In this document: positions 18,050 to 27,243 of the stretch, piece by piece
Layout of the letters: each line of letters opens with the position of its first letter
How positions within the stretch are numbered: the first letter of the stretch is position 1
Assembly: GCF_035917975.1 (NCBI RefSeq)
Contig: NZ_CP109130.1
Span: forward strand, 7,564,001 to 7,628,000
Direction: 5' to 3'
DNA length: 64,000 nt
Origin: Streptosporangium sp. NBC_01756
Lineage (GTDB): Bacteria > Actinomycetota > Actinomycetes > Streptosporangiales > Streptosporangiaceae
Notes under the pieces: generated by a model
What the model was told of the DNA's origin: nothing
What the model saw: only the letters and a program-made list of their open reading frames with translations
Databases searched by the model: none
Translations under genes and position numbers: made by a program

Positions 18050-18813
18050 TGGACAAGAGAGTGGGGAGCGCGGCCGAGGCCGTGGCCGGGATCGGGGACG
18101 GGGCCTCGCTGGCCGTGGGCGGGTTCGGGCTGTCCGGGGTGCCGGCCGTCCTCGTCAGGGCGCTTCTGGAGCAGGGCACGGCCGGGCTGCGGGTGGTCTC
18201 CAACAACTGCGGGCTGGACGGGCACGGGCTCGGCGAGCTGCTCGCGGCGGGGCGGATCGCCCGGGTGACCGGTTCGTACGTGGGAGGGAACAGGGAGTTC
18301 GCCCGGCAGTACCTGGCGGGGGAGCTGGAGGTGGAGCTGACCCCGCAGGGAACGCTCGCGGAGCGGTTGCGGGCGGGCGGTTGCGGGATCCCGGCCTTCT
18401 ACACGCGGGCCGGCGTCGGCACGCCGGTGGCCGAGGGCGGCCTGCCGTGGCGCTATCACCCGGACGGGAGCGTGGCGCTGGCCTCGCCGCCGAAGGAGGT
18501 GCGCTCCTTCGGCGGCGTGCCGCATGTGCTGGAGGAGGCGATCGTGACCGACTTCGCAGTGGTCCGGGCACTTAAAGGCGATATTTACGGGAATCTCGTC
18601 TTCTCTAAGTCGGCGAGAAATTTCAACCCTCTTGCCGCGATGGCTGGAAAGGTGACGATCGCCGAGGTCGAGGAGCTGTGCGAGCTGGATCCCGAGGAGG
18701 TGCACCTGCCGGGCGTGTTCGTTCAGCGGGTGCTCGCGCTCACCCCGGAACAGGCCGCCGACAAACCCATCGAGAAGCGGACGACCTCCACACCGGGAAC
18801 GGAGCGCGGCTGA
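18049..18813 (+). CDS. pcaI: 3-oxoadipate CoA-transferase subunit A
   Basis: 254 residues of the CoA-transferase family I alpha subunit. The glycine-rich [17 protein letters not shown] near residue 25, [12 protein letters not shown] and [14 protein letters not shown] segments are typical. With PcaJ it moves CoA from succinyl-CoA to beta-ketoadipate. The ATG overlaps the pobA stop; an in-frame GTG one codon earlier is possible. Its stop overlaps the pcaJ ATG, as expected for subunits made in equal amounts. Confidence 0.94.
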   Translation: MDKRVGSAAEAVAGIGDGASLAVGGFGLSGVPAVLVRALLEQGTAGLRVVSNNCGLDGHGLGELLAAGRIARVTGSYVGGNREFARQYLAGELEVELTPQGTLAERLRAGGCGIPAFYTRAGVGTPVAEGGLPWRYHPDGSVALASPPKEVRSFGGVPHVLEEAIVTDFAVVRALKGDIYGNLVFSKSARNFNPLAAMAGKVTIAEVEELCELDPEEVHLPGVFVQRVLALTPEQAADKPIEKRTTSTPGTERG

Positions 18814-19439
18814 TGGCCTGGACCAGGGAGCAGATGGCGGCCAGGGCGGCGGCGGAGTTCGCCGACGGCGACTACGTCAACCTCGGCATCGGCCTGCCCA
18901 CCCTCATCCCGGGCCACCTGCCCGACGGCGTCCACGTAGTGATCCACTCGGAGAACGGCGTCCTGGGCGTCGGCCCCTATCCGGAGGAGAGCGGGGTCGA
19001 CCCGGATCTGATCAACGCGGGCAAGGAGACGGTCACCGTGCTCGCCGGGGCCTCCTACTTCGACTCCGCACTGTCGTTCGGCATGATCCGCGGCGGCCAC
19101 ATCGACGTCGCCGTACTCGGCGCCATGCAGGTCTCCGCGACCGGCGACCTCGCCAACTGGGCGATCCCCGGTAAGATGATCAAGGGCATGGGCGGCGCGA
19201 TGGACCTCGTGCACGGTGCCGGGCGAGTGATCGTCCTCATGGAGCACACCGCCAAGGACGGCTCCGCGAAGATCGTCACGGAGTGCACGCTGCCGCTGAC
19301 CGGACAGGCGTGCGTCAACCGGATCGTCACGGACCTCGCCGTCGTCGACGTCGTCCCCGGCGGCCTGCGCCTGATGGAGACCGCGCCGGGCGTGACCCCC
19401 GCCGAGGTCCGCGAGAAGACAGGAGCCGAGCTGTGGTGA
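18813..19439 (+). CDS. pcaJ: 3-oxoadipate CoA-transferase subunit B
   Basis: 208 residues, the beta subunit partner of PcaI. The active-site region [12 protein letters not shown] near residue 45 contains the SENG motif whose glutamate forms the CoA thioester in this family. [20 protein letters not shown] and [17 protein letters not shown] are also typical. The start overlaps pcaI and the end overlaps the GTG of pcaF, so the operon continues without a gap. Confidence 0.95.
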   Translation: MAWTREQMAARAAAEFADGDYVNLGIGLPTLIPGHLPDGVHVVIHSENGVLGVGPYPEESGVDPDLINAGKETVTVLAGASYFDSALSFGMIRGGHIDVAVLGAMQVSATGDLANWAIPGKMIKGMGGAMDLVHGAGRVIVLMEHTAKDGSAKIVTECTLPLTGQACVNRIVTDLAVVDVVPGGLRLMETAPGVTPAEVREKTGAELW

Positions 19440-20620
19440 GAGACGTCTACATCGCGGACGCGGTCCGCACCCCCATCGGAAGGTACGGCGGGGCGCTCGC
19501 GGGTGTCCGGCCGGACGACCTGGCCGCCGCCGCCATCGGCGCGCTGCTGGAGCGCGCCCCCGGTCTCGACCGCGAACGGATCGACGACGTGGTGCTCGGC
19601 GCGGCCAACGGCGCGGGCGAGGACAACCGGAACGTGGGCCGGATGGCCGCCCTGCTGGCCGGGCTCCCGGTCTCGGTGCCGGGCGCGACGGTCAACCGGC
19701 TGTGCGCCTCCGGCCTGGAGGCGGTGATCCAGGCCGCCCGCGCGGTCGCGGTGGGCGACGCCTCGGTGGTGGTCGCGGGCGGGGTCGAGTCGATGAGCCG
19801 GGCCCCGTGGGTGCTGCCCAAGCCCGAGAGCGGCTTCCCCCGCGGGCACGAGCAGCTCTACTCCACCACCCTCGGCTGGCGCATGGTCAACCCGCGCATG
19901 CCGCAGGAGTGGACGGTCTCCCTCGGCGCGGCGACCGAGATGCTCGCCGCACGGTACGGGATAGACCGTGCGGCCCAGGACGCCTTCGCCGCCCGCAGCC
20001 ACCGGCGTGCCGCGGCGGCCTGGGAGGAGGGCCTCTTCGCGGCCGAGGTGACATCCGTCTCCGGCGCCGACCCGCTGAGCAGGGACGAGTCCGTCAGGGA
20101 CGACACCTCGCCGGAGAAACTGGCCGGGCTCAAGCCCGCCTTCGCCGCCGACGGCACCATCACCGCCGGCAACTCCTCCCCGCTCAACGACGGCGCCGCC
20201 GCCCTCCTGATCACCGACGCCGACGGCCTCGCCGAGCACGGCCTGCGCCCGCTGGCCCGCGTCGTGTCCACCGGCGCGGCGGGCATCGACCCGGCCGACT
20301 TCGGCATCGGCCCGGTCCCCGCCGTGGCCAAGGCCCTGTCCCGCGCCGGGATGGGCGTGGCCGACCTCGAGGTGATGGAGCTGAACGAGGCCTTCGCCGC
20401 GCAGGTGCTCTCCTGCCTGTCGGCCTGGCCCGACCTCGACCCCGACCGGGTCAACCCGCAGGGCGGCGCCATCGCGCTCGGCCATCCCCTCGGCTGCTCC
20501 GGCGCCCGGCTGGCGGGGACGCTCGCTCACCAGCTCTCCCGCCGGGGCGGTTTCGGGGCGGCCGCCCTCTGCATCGGCGTCGGACAGGGACTCGCCCTCG
20601 TCCTGGAAGGAAGCACATGA
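19436..20620 (+). CDS. pcaF: Beta-ketoadipyl-CoA thiolase
   Basis: 394 residues with a complete thiolase set: the acyl-accepting cysteine in [11 protein letters not shown] near 90, [21 protein letters not shown], the histidine in [16 protein letters not shown] near 350, and the second cysteine in CIGVGQG near 382. It cleaves beta-ketoadipyl-CoA to succinyl-CoA and acetyl-CoA, the last step of the pathway. The start is GTG 19436, overlapping the pcaJ stop. The stop overlaps pcaH. Confidence 0.95.
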   Translation: MRDVYIADAVRTPIGRYGGALAGVRPDDLAAAAIGALLERAPGLDRERIDDVVLGAANGAGEDNRNVGRMAALLAGLPVSVPGATVNRLCASGLEAVIQAARAVAVGDASVVVAGGVESMSRAPWVLPKPESGFPRGHEQLYSTTLGWRMVNPRMPQEWTVSLGAATEMLAARYGIDRAAQDAFAARSHRRAAAAWEEGLFAAEVTSVSGADPLSRDESVRDDTSPEKLAGLKPAFAADGTITAGNSSPLNDGAAALLITDADGLAEHGLRPLARVVSTGAAGIDPADFGIGPVPAVAKALSRAGMGVADLEVMELNEAFAAQVLSCLSAWPDLDPDRVNPQGGAIALGHPLGCSGARLAGTLAHQLSRRGGFGAAALCIGVGQGLALVLEGST

Positions 20621-21285
20621 GCCATCCCCCCTATCTGAGCCCCGGCTACCGCAGCACGGTCCTGCGGGCGCCCTCGCAGCCGCCGGTCCGGATGAAGACC
20701 GACCCGGACGCGATCGAGCTGACCAGCCCGGTCTTCGGCCATGAGGAGGTCGGCCTGGTCGACACCGATCTCACCCGCCAGCACCGGGGCGAGCCGCTCG
20801 GTGAACGGATCATCGTCACCGGCCGCGTCCTCGACCGCACCGGCCGGCCGGTCCGCGGCACGCTGCTGGAGCTCTGGCAGGCCAACGCCGCCGGGCGCTA
20901 CGCGCACGACCTCGACCAGCACCCCGCGCCGCTCGACCCGAACTTCACCGGCGCCGGGCGCTGCCTGACCGACGACGAGGGCGGCTACCGGTTCGTGACG
21001 ATCAAGCCGGGCGCCTACCCGTGGCGCAACCACCACAACGCCTGGCGGCCCGCCCATCTGCACTTCTCGGTGTTCGGCAGCGCGTTCACCCAGCGGCTGG
21101 TCACCCAGATGTACTTCCCCGGAGATCCGATCTTCCCCTTCGACCCGATCCTTCAGTCGATCACCGCCCCGGAGGACCGGGACCTGCTGGTGGCCCGGTT
21201 CGACCTCGACGTCACCGAGCCCGAATGGGCGCTGGGCTACCGGTTCGACATCGTGCTCGGCAGCACCCCGATGGAGGACTCATGA
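20617..21285 (+). CDS. pcaH: Protocatechuate 3,4-dioxygenase beta subunit
   Basis: 222 residues of the intradiol dioxygenase family. Non-heme iron ligands are visible: a tyrosine in AGRYAHD near 91, a tyrosine in PGAYPWRN near 130, and the two histidines of AHLHFSVFG near 143-145. PcaH carries the iron ligands and PcaG pairs with it to complete the active site that opens protocatechuate to 3-carboxy-cis,cis-muconate. Both ends overlap neighbouring genes by four bases. Confidence 0.95.
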   Translation: MSHPPYLSPGYRSTVLRAPSQPPVRMKTDPDAIELTSPVFGHEEVGLVDTDLTRQHRGEPLGERIIVTGRVLDRTGRPVRGTLLELWQANAAGRYAHDLDQHPAPLDPNFTGAGRCLTDDEGGYRFVTIKPGAYPWRNHHNAWRPAHLHFSVFGSAFTQRLVTQMYFPGDPIFPFDPILQSITAPEDRDLLVARFDLDVTEPEWALGYRFDIVLGSTPMEDS

Positions 21286-21767
21286 CACCGTCACAGACCG
21301 TGGGACCGTTCTTCAGCCACGCTCTGCCGTACGCGAAGGACTGGGAGATGGCGCCCGAGGGGCACCCCGGCGCGGTCACCGTCACCGGCCGGGTGCTGGA
21401 CGGCGTGGGCGAGCCAGTGCCGGACGCGGTGCTGGAGCTGTGGCTCGGCGAGAGCGGATCGCGCGGGGCGTTTGACCGCAGAGGGCCGGGCGCGTCGGGG
21501 TTCGGCCGCTGCGCGACCGCACCCGACGGCTCCTTCCTCTTCCGTACGGCCAGGCCCGCAGGCCCCTACATCGCGGTGCAGGTCTTCGCCCGGGGGCTGC
21601 TGCGGTCGGTGGCGACGCGGATCTACCTGGAGGACGTGCCCGACCCGCTGCTCGACAGCCTGGAGCCCGCGCGCCGCGCGACGCTGGTCGCCCGGCGCGG
21701 GGAGGATGGATACCTGTTCGACGTGCGGCTCCAGGGAGAAGGGGAGACGGTTTTCCTTGAGTTCTGA
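21282..21767 (+). CDS. pcaG: Protocatechuate 3,4-dioxygenase alpha subunit
   Basis: 161 residues, shorter than many PcaG proteins. The family opening TPSQTVGPFFSHALPY and GRVLDGVGEPVPDAVLELWL are clear. The metal-binding tyrosine/histidine set of the beta subunit is absent here (IAVQVFARGLL replaces the HLH region), as expected for the structural alpha chain. Its stop overlaps the proposed TTG start of pcaB. Confidence 0.93.
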   Translation: MTPSQTVGPFFSHALPYAKDWEMAPEGHPGAVTVTGRVLDGVGEPVPDAVLELWLGESGSRGAFDRRGPGASGFGRCATAPDGSFLFRTARPAGPYIAVQVFARGLLRSVATRIYLEDVPDPLLDSLEPARRATLVARRGEDGYLFDVRLQGEGETVFLEF

Positions 21768-22896
21768 CACCGGACTGCTCGCGCCGGTCTGGGCGGGCAC
21801 CCGGGCGGCGGCGGCCACCTGCGACGAGTCGTGGCTGCACGCGATGCTGGCGGCGGAGATCGCCCTGGCCGCGGCGCAGGAGAGACTCGGCACCGTCCCC
21901 GACGGCACGGCCGCGCTGATCGCCGCCGCCCGGCCTGACGTCGCCGACCTCGCCCGCCGGGCCAGGCAGGCGGCCAACCCGGTCGTGCCGCTGGTCGAGG
22001 ACCTGCGGCGGGTCACCGAGCACGCCCACCACGGGGCCACCAGCCAGGACATCCTCGACAGCGCCGCCATGCTGGTGGCGCGGCGCGTGGTCGACCTGGT
22101 CCTGGCCGACCTGGACGCGGTGACGGGACTGCTGGCGGACCTGGCCCGCACGCACCGGGACACCCTGATGGCCGCCCGGACGCTGGGTCAGCAGGCCGTG
22201 GCGACCACCTTCGGACTGAAGGCGGCGGGCTGGCTGGCCGGGGTGCTGCACGCGCGTGACCGGCTCCGCGCCCTCGACCTGCCCGCCCAGCTGGGCGGCG
22301 CGGCGGGCACGCTGGCCGCTCTCGGCGGCACCGCGGCGATCACGGGTTCCGCGCCCGGTGGGGCCGGCCACGGTTCGCTGGTCGAGCTCTATGCGGCGGA
22401 GCTGGGACTGGCCGCGCCATCAGTGCCGTGGCACGCGGACCGCTCCGTCGTCACCGAGCTGGCAGCCGCGCTGGCCGGTACGGCGGGCGCCCTCGGGAAG
22501 ATCGCCACCGATGTGATCCTGCTGGCCCAGACCGAGGTCGGCGAGGTCGCCGAGTCGTCGGGCGGCCGGTCGTCGGCGATGCCGCACAAGCGCAACCCGG
22601 CCCTGTCCATCCTCATCCGCTCGGCCGCCCTCCAGGTCCCGGCGTTCGCGCAGGTGCCGGCCATGGCCCAGCTCGGCGAGCACGAGCGGGCGGCGGGCGC
22701 GTGGCAGGCCGAGTGGCAGCCGCTCCGCGAGTGCCTGCGGCTGACCGGCGGCGCCGCCGAGACCGCGGTCGAGCTCCTCTCCGGGCTGCGGATCGTCCCC
22801 GACCGGATGAGGGCGAACGCCGAGCTCGGCCTGCCTCGGCCCATCGACGTGGGAGCCGCCTCGGCCCTCATCGACCGGGTCCTGGAGCGCCGGTGA
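21757..22896 (+). CDS. pcaB: 3-carboxy-cis,cis-muconate cycloisomerase
   Basis: 379 residues of the fumarase/aspartase superfamily. The HHGATSQDILDSA segment near 85 and the signature GRSSAMPHKRNPALS near 265 (with the mobile-loop serines) are diagnostic. It lactonises 3-carboxymuconate to gamma-carboxymuconolactone. No ATG or GTG lies near the family N-terminus (LLAPVWAGTRAA); TTG 21757, inside the end of pcaG and after GGGAGAAGGGGAGACGG, is the best start. The C-terminus is shorter than in some homologues. Confidence 0.92.
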   Translation: MSSDTGLLAPVWAGTRAAAATCDESWLHAMLAAEIALAAAQERLGTVPDGTAALIAAARPDVADLARRARQAANPVVPLVEDLRRVTEHAHHGATSQDILDSAAMLVARRVVDLVLADLDAVTGLLADLARTHRDTLMAARTLGQQAVATTFGLKAAGWLAGVLHARDRLRALDLPAQLGGAAGTLAALGGTAAITGSAPGGAGHGSLVELYAAELGLAAPSVPWHADRSVVTELAAALAGTAGALGKIATDVILLAQTEVGEVAESSGGRSSAMPHKRNPALSILIRSAALQVPAFAQVPAMAQLGEHERAAGAWQAEWQPLRECLRLTGGAAETAVELLSGLRIVPDRMRANAELGLPRPIDVGAASALIDRVLERR

Positions 22897-22957
22897 GGCC
22901 CGTGTCACCACGTCCCCGGCCGCCCGCGCGCGGTCCCCACCGCATCCTGGAGCGACA

Positions 22958-24049
22958 GTGCAGCTGAGTCACCGCCTCGACGGGCCCGCAGGGGCGCCGT
23001 TGCTGGTCCTCGGGCCCTCGTTGGGCACCTCCCTGCGGGTATGGGATCCGCAGCTGGAGGCGCTGACCGCCGCCTGGCGGGTGCTCCGCTACGACCTGCC
23101 CGGCCACGGCGGATCCGCCCCGGCGTCGGAGGTCACCGTCGAGGGACTGGCGCGGGCCGTACTGGACCTGGTGGACGAGCCGCGGTTCGCGGTCGGCGGG
23201 ATCTCGCTGGGCGGCGCGGTCGCGGCCACGATCGCCGCGGGCTCACCGGAGCGGATCACCCACCTGGTGCTGTGCTGCTCCTCGGCCAGGTTCGGCGACC
23301 CGGGCCCGTGGCTGGAGCGGGCCGCCATGGTCCGGGAAGGAGGGCTGGAGCCGCTGGTGGACACCCTGGTCGGCCGCTGGTTCACGCCGGGGTTCGACGC
23401 CGCCCCGATCGCCGCGATGGTGCGCGGGACGGATCCCGGGTCCTACGCCGCCTGCTGCGAGGCCCTCGCCGCCTACGACCTGACGGAGCGACTGGCCGGG
23501 ATCACCGCGCCCACCCTCGTGGTGGCGGGGGCCGACGACCCGGCCACCCCCGTCGAACACGCCCTCACCCTGGCGCGGGGCATCACGGGCGCACTGCTGT
23601 CGATCGTGCCGGAGGCCGCCCATCTGGCCAACGTGGAGAGGCCCTCGACGGTGAGCGCCGCCCTGGTCGGGCATCTGGGCGGCGACCGGGCGGCGGGCAT
23701 GCGGACCCGGCGCGAGGTGCTCGGAGACGGCCACGTCGACCGGGCGACGGCCGGGACCACCGACCTCACCCGCGACTTCCAGGACCTGATCACCCGCTAC
23801 GCCTGGCACGAGATCTGGAACCGGCCCGGCCTGGACCGGCGCACGCGCAGCTGTGTCACGTTGACGGCCCTGGTGGCGCAGGGGCACCTGGACGAGCTGG
23901 CGATGCACGTGCGCGCCGCCCTGCGTAACGGGCTCACCCCGGAGGAGATCCAGGAGGTGCTGCTGCAGTGCGCGATCTACTGCGGGGTGCCCGCCGCCAA
24001 CGCCGCCTTCGCCGTGGCCCAGCGGGTGCTCGCCGAGCCGGTGTCCTGA
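22958..24049 (+). CDS. pcaL: PcaL: fused 3-oxoadipate enol-lactonase and 4-carboxymuconolactone decarboxylase
   Basis: 363 residues with two domains. Residues 1-240 are an alpha/beta-hydrolase lactonase with nucleophile motif GISLGG near 73, an Asp region AGADDPATP near 195 and His in PEAAHLANVERP near 218. Residues about 250-360 are a carboxymuconolactone decarboxylase (RRTRSCVTLTALVAQGHLDE, then HVRAALRNGLTPEEIQEVLL). The fusion runs two consecutive steps, from gamma-carboxymuconolactone to beta-ketoadipate, and is known from actinomycetes. The start is GTG 22958, 61 bases after pcaB. It is the last gene of the operon. Confidence 0.94.
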   Translation: MQLSHRLDGPAGAPLLVLGPSLGTSLRVWDPQLEALTAAWRVLRYDLPGHGGSAPASEVTVEGLARAVLDLVDEPRFAVGGISLGGAVAATIAAGSPERITHLVLCCSSARFGDPGPWLERAAMVREGGLEPLVDTLVGRWFTPGFDAAPIAAMVRGTDPGSYAACCEALAAYDLTERLAGITAPTLVVAGADDPATPVEHALTLARGITGALLSIVPEAAHLANVERPSTVSAALVGHLGGDRAAGMRTRREVLGDGHVDRATAGTTDLTRDFQDLITRYAWHEIWNRPGLDRRTRSCVTLTALVAQGHLDELAMHVRAALRNGLTPEEIQEVLLQCAIYCGVPAANAAFAVAQRVLAEPVS

Positions 24050-24150
24050 GGATCGATCCAGGTCGCGCCCGCCGAACGTACGGTGCCGTGCCGGGGCCCG
24101 GCCCGGAGGATGCCGACCGCCGGCCGCCGGACTCTGTCCCGCGACCGGTG

Positions 24151-25827
24151 TCAGCGGGGGCGTAGCAGCGACACGAACGTCTTGAACTTCGGATCCTTCC
24201 CCTCGGCGTCGGGGTCGGCCGCGTATGCCCAGAGCAGATGGCGCACATAGGGGAAGGTGCCTTCCATCACGAGGCGTAGCGCCTGCAGGTCGAACTCCTG
24301 CTCCATGGCCGTGCCCCGCTCGACGTGCTGGCGTAGATGCTCGTGCGCCGTCTGGACGGTGAACGTCTCAAGGTAGAGGGTGGGCTCCTCCATGTCCTGG
24401 AAGATGCCCCACATCGTCGCTCCGGTGCGCCGCCGGGCCCGGCCGATCTTCCGCATCACCTCCAGGAACTCCTCGGCGTTCTCCGGGACGACACGCCACT
24501 CGACCACGACCAGCACCGGTCCCCTGCCGTGCTTCAGGTCCTCGGGCGGCTCGGGATAGTGGCGCACCGAACGCATGTCGAGGGGGGCGTCCGGCAGCGG
24601 CACGCGGAGCACGCCGATCGGCGTGCTCAGGATGAGCACGGCGGCCGGGATCAGGAAGGCGGCCCGCAGGGCGAGTCCGTCCGCGACCAGTCCCCACGCC
24701 AGCGCTCCCACCGCCTGGCCGCCCATGAACACCAGCTGGTAGTAGGCCAGCGACCGCGCGCGCGTCCACGCCGGCAGCAGCAGCTGGGCCGAGGCGCCCA
24801 GCGTCGACAGGACCGCGATCCAGGCCATGCCCGCGACCACCAGGGCGGCGAGGATGGCGGGCAGGGACCCCACGGTACCGATGATGATCATGGTTAGCGC
24901 GTAGCCGATCGTCGAGACGGCGACGATCGCGTTCGGCCCCCAGCGCGCGCGGACCACCGGGAGCACGAACGTGCCCATGACGGCGCCGGAGCCCACGGCC
25001 GTCAGCAGCAGACCGTACCCGCCCGCGCTGAGACCGAGGGGGCCGCGGGCGAGGGCGGGCAGGAGAGCCCAGGTCGCGCTGGCGGAGAGGGCGAACACCA
25101 TCGAGCACAGCAGGACCGTGGCGAACTCCGGGGCGCTGCGGACGTAGCGCGCACCCGCACGGATCGCGTCGACGATGTGCTCCGCGCCCAGGGGGCGGTG
25201 GTCGGGGGGCCGTTTCCAGATGAAAAGCACCACTATGACGCCGAAGAAGGACAGCGCGTTGAAGGCGAATGTCGCCTCCGGTCCCACGGCGGCGATGAGC
25301 ACACCCCCGAGTGCGGGGCCGACGGCCCGTGCCACGTTGCCGTTGGCTCCGTTGAGCAGCGCGGCCTGCGGGATCTCGTCCCGGCTGACGAGCTCCGGCT
25401 GGATGGCCTGGAAGGTGGGTATGGCGAGAGCCTGCCCGACGGCCATCAGGCCGATCAGCATGAGCAGGAGCGCCGGTGTCGTGGCGTTGGCGGCGGTCAG
25501 CGCGGCGAGACCGGCCGCGCCGACGAATGTGATCGCCTGACTGGTCAGCAGCAGGCGGCGCCGGTCGAGGATGTCACCGAGAGCCCCGGCGGGGATGACG
25601 AGCAGGAAGACCGGCAGCGTGGTGGCGGTCTGCACGAGGGCGATGGCCAGCGTGCCACCACCCAGGTCGCCCATGAGCCACTGCGCGCCGACGGTCTGCA
25701 TCCAGGTGCCCGTGTTGGCCACGAGCTGTGCGATCCACAGCGCGCGGAACAGGGGGCGGCGCAGGGGAGCCCACGCCGTCTTCGACGGCGGCGCGCTTCC
25801 CGACTGCCCTGGTGACGGCTGGCTCAT
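24151..25827 (-). CDS. MFS transporter with C-terminal ABM-like domain
   Basis: 558 residues. Residues about 20-415 are a 12-helix major facilitator of the MFS_3/enterobactin-exporter type, with a DRRR cytoplasmic loop (LGDILDRRRLLLTSQ) near 85. Residues about 435-540 form a soluble tail (VLVVVEWRVVPENAEEFLEV and onward) resembling the antibiotic-biosynthesis-monooxygenase ferredoxin-like fold often attached to these exporters. The cargo is unknown. It converges on the pca operon, so it is not obviously the 4-hydroxybenzoate importer, whose family (PcaK) looks different. Confidence 0.9.
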   Translation of the reverse strand: MSQPSPGQSGSAPPSKTAWAPLRRPLFRALWIAQLVANTGTWMQTVGAQWLMGDLGGGTLAIALVQTATTLPVFLLVIPAGALGDILDRRRLLLTSQAITFVGAAGLAALTAANATTPALLLMLIGLMAVGQALAIPTFQAIQPELVSRDEIPQAALLNGANGNVARAVGPALGGVLIAAVGPEATFAFNALSFFGVIVVLFIWKRPPDHRPLGAEHIVDAIRAGARYVRSAPEFATVLLCSMVFALSASATWALLPALARGPLGLSAGGYGLLLTAVGSGAVMGTFVLPVVRARWGPNAIVAVSTIGYALTMIIIGTVGSLPAILAALVVAGMAWIAVLSTLGASAQLLLPAWTRARSLAYYQLVFMGGQAVGALAWGLVADGLALRAAFLIPAAVLILSTPIGVLRVPLPDAPLDMRSVRHYPEPPEDLKHGRGPVLVVVEWRVVPENAEEFLEVMRKIGRARRRTGATMWGIFQDMEEPTLYLETFTVQTAHEHLRQHVERGTAMEQEFDLQALRLVMEGTFPYVRHLLWAYAADPDAEGKDPKFKTFVSLLRPR

Positions 25828-25929
25828 CGCTGATCCCGGTTTTCTCGGTCAAAGAGCGGGCGGGTGTTCTGCTCCCGACTCCTCCCATGGTCCGTCCGGT
25901 GCGGTCCGGCCGCGGCGGATGGGCGCCGC

Positions 25930-27078
25930 CTACCCGACCTGGTCCCAGGCGGGTGCGCGCGGTGAGATGAGGTCGAGCTGTGACAGGAGGTGTTCCGCCG
26001 TGACGGCGGCGCGGGCGCGCAGGGGCGGGGTGCGGGCGTTGATCCGCTCGGTGTGCGCGGGCCGTTCGTCCCAGACCCGGTCGACCTCCGCCAGCAGCGG
26101 GCCGGCGGCCTCCCTGACCACCCCGCGCAGGGCCGGTGCCCCCAGTTGCTGGGCGAGGTCGAAGACCTTCCCGGCGTAGGGCAGCGGCAGCAGTGGCACG
26201 CCCTGCAGCGCGGCGAAGATCAGGAAGTGCAGCCGCATGCCGACCACCATGTCCAGATGCCGTACCAGGCCGAGGATCTGACGGGGCCCGTAGGTGCCGT
26301 GCAGCACCCGGCAACGGTCGGCGGCGTTCATGTGGGACAGCACCGCGTGCGAGTGCCGGATGTCGTCGCGCTCCATCGGGACGAAGACGACGTAGGCGTC
26401 GAGCCGGTGCACGAGGAAGTCCCCGACGTGGGCCAGCAGCTCGTGGTAGCCCTGGACGTCCAGGTGCTCGGCGGCACGCCCGGGTTCGCGCACACTCATG
26501 CCGACCAGCCGCACGCCCGCCGGCACGCCTTCGGCGCGCAACAGCTCCGGGCCGAACTCCTCGGGGTCGAGCAGGAACGCCGGATCGGCGGTGACGATGA
26601 TCGGGCTGCGCACTCCCGCCTCCTCCAGCACCAGCCGGGACTCCTCGTCGCGTACGGTGACCGTGGTGGAGGGGGTGAGCGTCTCCCGGGCCAGCATGCA
26701 GTCCATGCGGTCGGTGAGCGGCCCGACGCCCAGCGCGTAGGTGAAGACCGGCACGTTCTGCTCCTGCGCGATCCGGGCCAGCCGCAGGTATCTGCGGGCC
26801 TCGGTGTCGTAGAGGATGCCGCCTCCGCCGAGGACCAGCATGTCCAGACGGCCCACGATCTGCGAGACCGGCTCACGGCTGACCGCCTCCCAGCCGACCG
26901 CCTCGACGCCCTCGTAGTGGGTGCGGGTGTGCTCCGGCGCACGGGAGAACACCACGGTCGAGACATCCGGGCGTCCCTGCCGGATGCTGGTCAGGATGCT
27001 GGTGAGAATGGCCTCGTCTCCCACGTTGCGGCCGCCGTACGAGCCGAGAAGTCCGATGGTCGGTCCATGGTGTCGCAC
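25930..27078 (-). CDS. csaB: Polysaccharide pyruvyl transferase, CsaB-like
   Basis: 382 residues of the pyruvyl-transferase family. It opens with IGLLGSYGGRNVGDEAILTS, the glycine-rich signature, followed by MLVLGGGGILYDTEARRYLR near 93 and the C-terminal MVVGMRLHFLIFAALQGVPL and PLPYAGKV segments. CsaB adds pyruvate ketals from phosphoenolpyruvate to cell-wall polysaccharide, which anchors SLH-domain proteins in Firmicutes; in actinomycetes the acceptor is unclear. I chose GTG 27078 because a near-perfect ribosome site lies 7 bases upstream and the family sequence begins at once. It is divergent from ppx. Confidence 0.88.
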   Translation of the reverse strand: MRHHGPTIGLLGSYGGRNVGDEAILTSILTSIRQGRPDVSTVVFSRAPEHTRTHYEGVEAVGWEAVSREPVSQIVGRLDMLVLGGGGILYDTEARRYLRLARIAQEQNVPVFTYALGVGPLTDRMDCMLARETLTPSTTVTVRDEESRLVLEEAGVRSPIIVTADPAFLLDPEEFGPELLRAEGVPAGVRLVGMSVREPGRAAEHLDVQGYHELLAHVGDFLVHRLDAYVVFVPMERDDIRHSHAVLSHMNAADRCRVLHGTYGPRQILGLVRHLDMVVGMRLHFLIFAALQGVPLLPLPYAGKVFDLAQQLGAPALRGVVREAAGPLLAEVDRVWDERPAHTERINARTPPLRARAAVTAEHLLSQLDLISPRAPAWDQVG

Positions 27079-27085
27079 CGTCTCC

Positions 27086-27094
27086 ACCTCCTTT
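27086..27094 (-). promoter_or_regulatory. Consensus ribosome binding site deciding the csaB start
   Basis: On the minus strand AAAGGAGGT lies 7 bases ahead of GTG 27078. It is preceded by an A-rich leader (a run of T-rich DNA on the plus strand at 27095-27140), unusual in such GC-rich DNA. It fixes the GTG start against the out-of-frame ATG just downstream. Confidence 0.8.
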
Positions 27095-27243
27095 CTTTTT
27101 GTCGCCTTTTCGCCTCTTTGTCGTTTTTGTGGTTTTTGTACCCATAAGGGAGATGGCCTACGCCCGTCGGCGTCCACCCTCAAGCCCGTGGGCGTAGGGC
27201 GGACGGTGACCGATGAGTCAAGGAACAGTAGTAACTTCAACCC

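Noticed and set aside
22875-22960. Apparent duplication of a CCTGGAGCG-containing stretch at the pcaB end and before pcaL
   Set aside because: The shared block is about ten bases and common in this base composition; not enough to claim a duplication.
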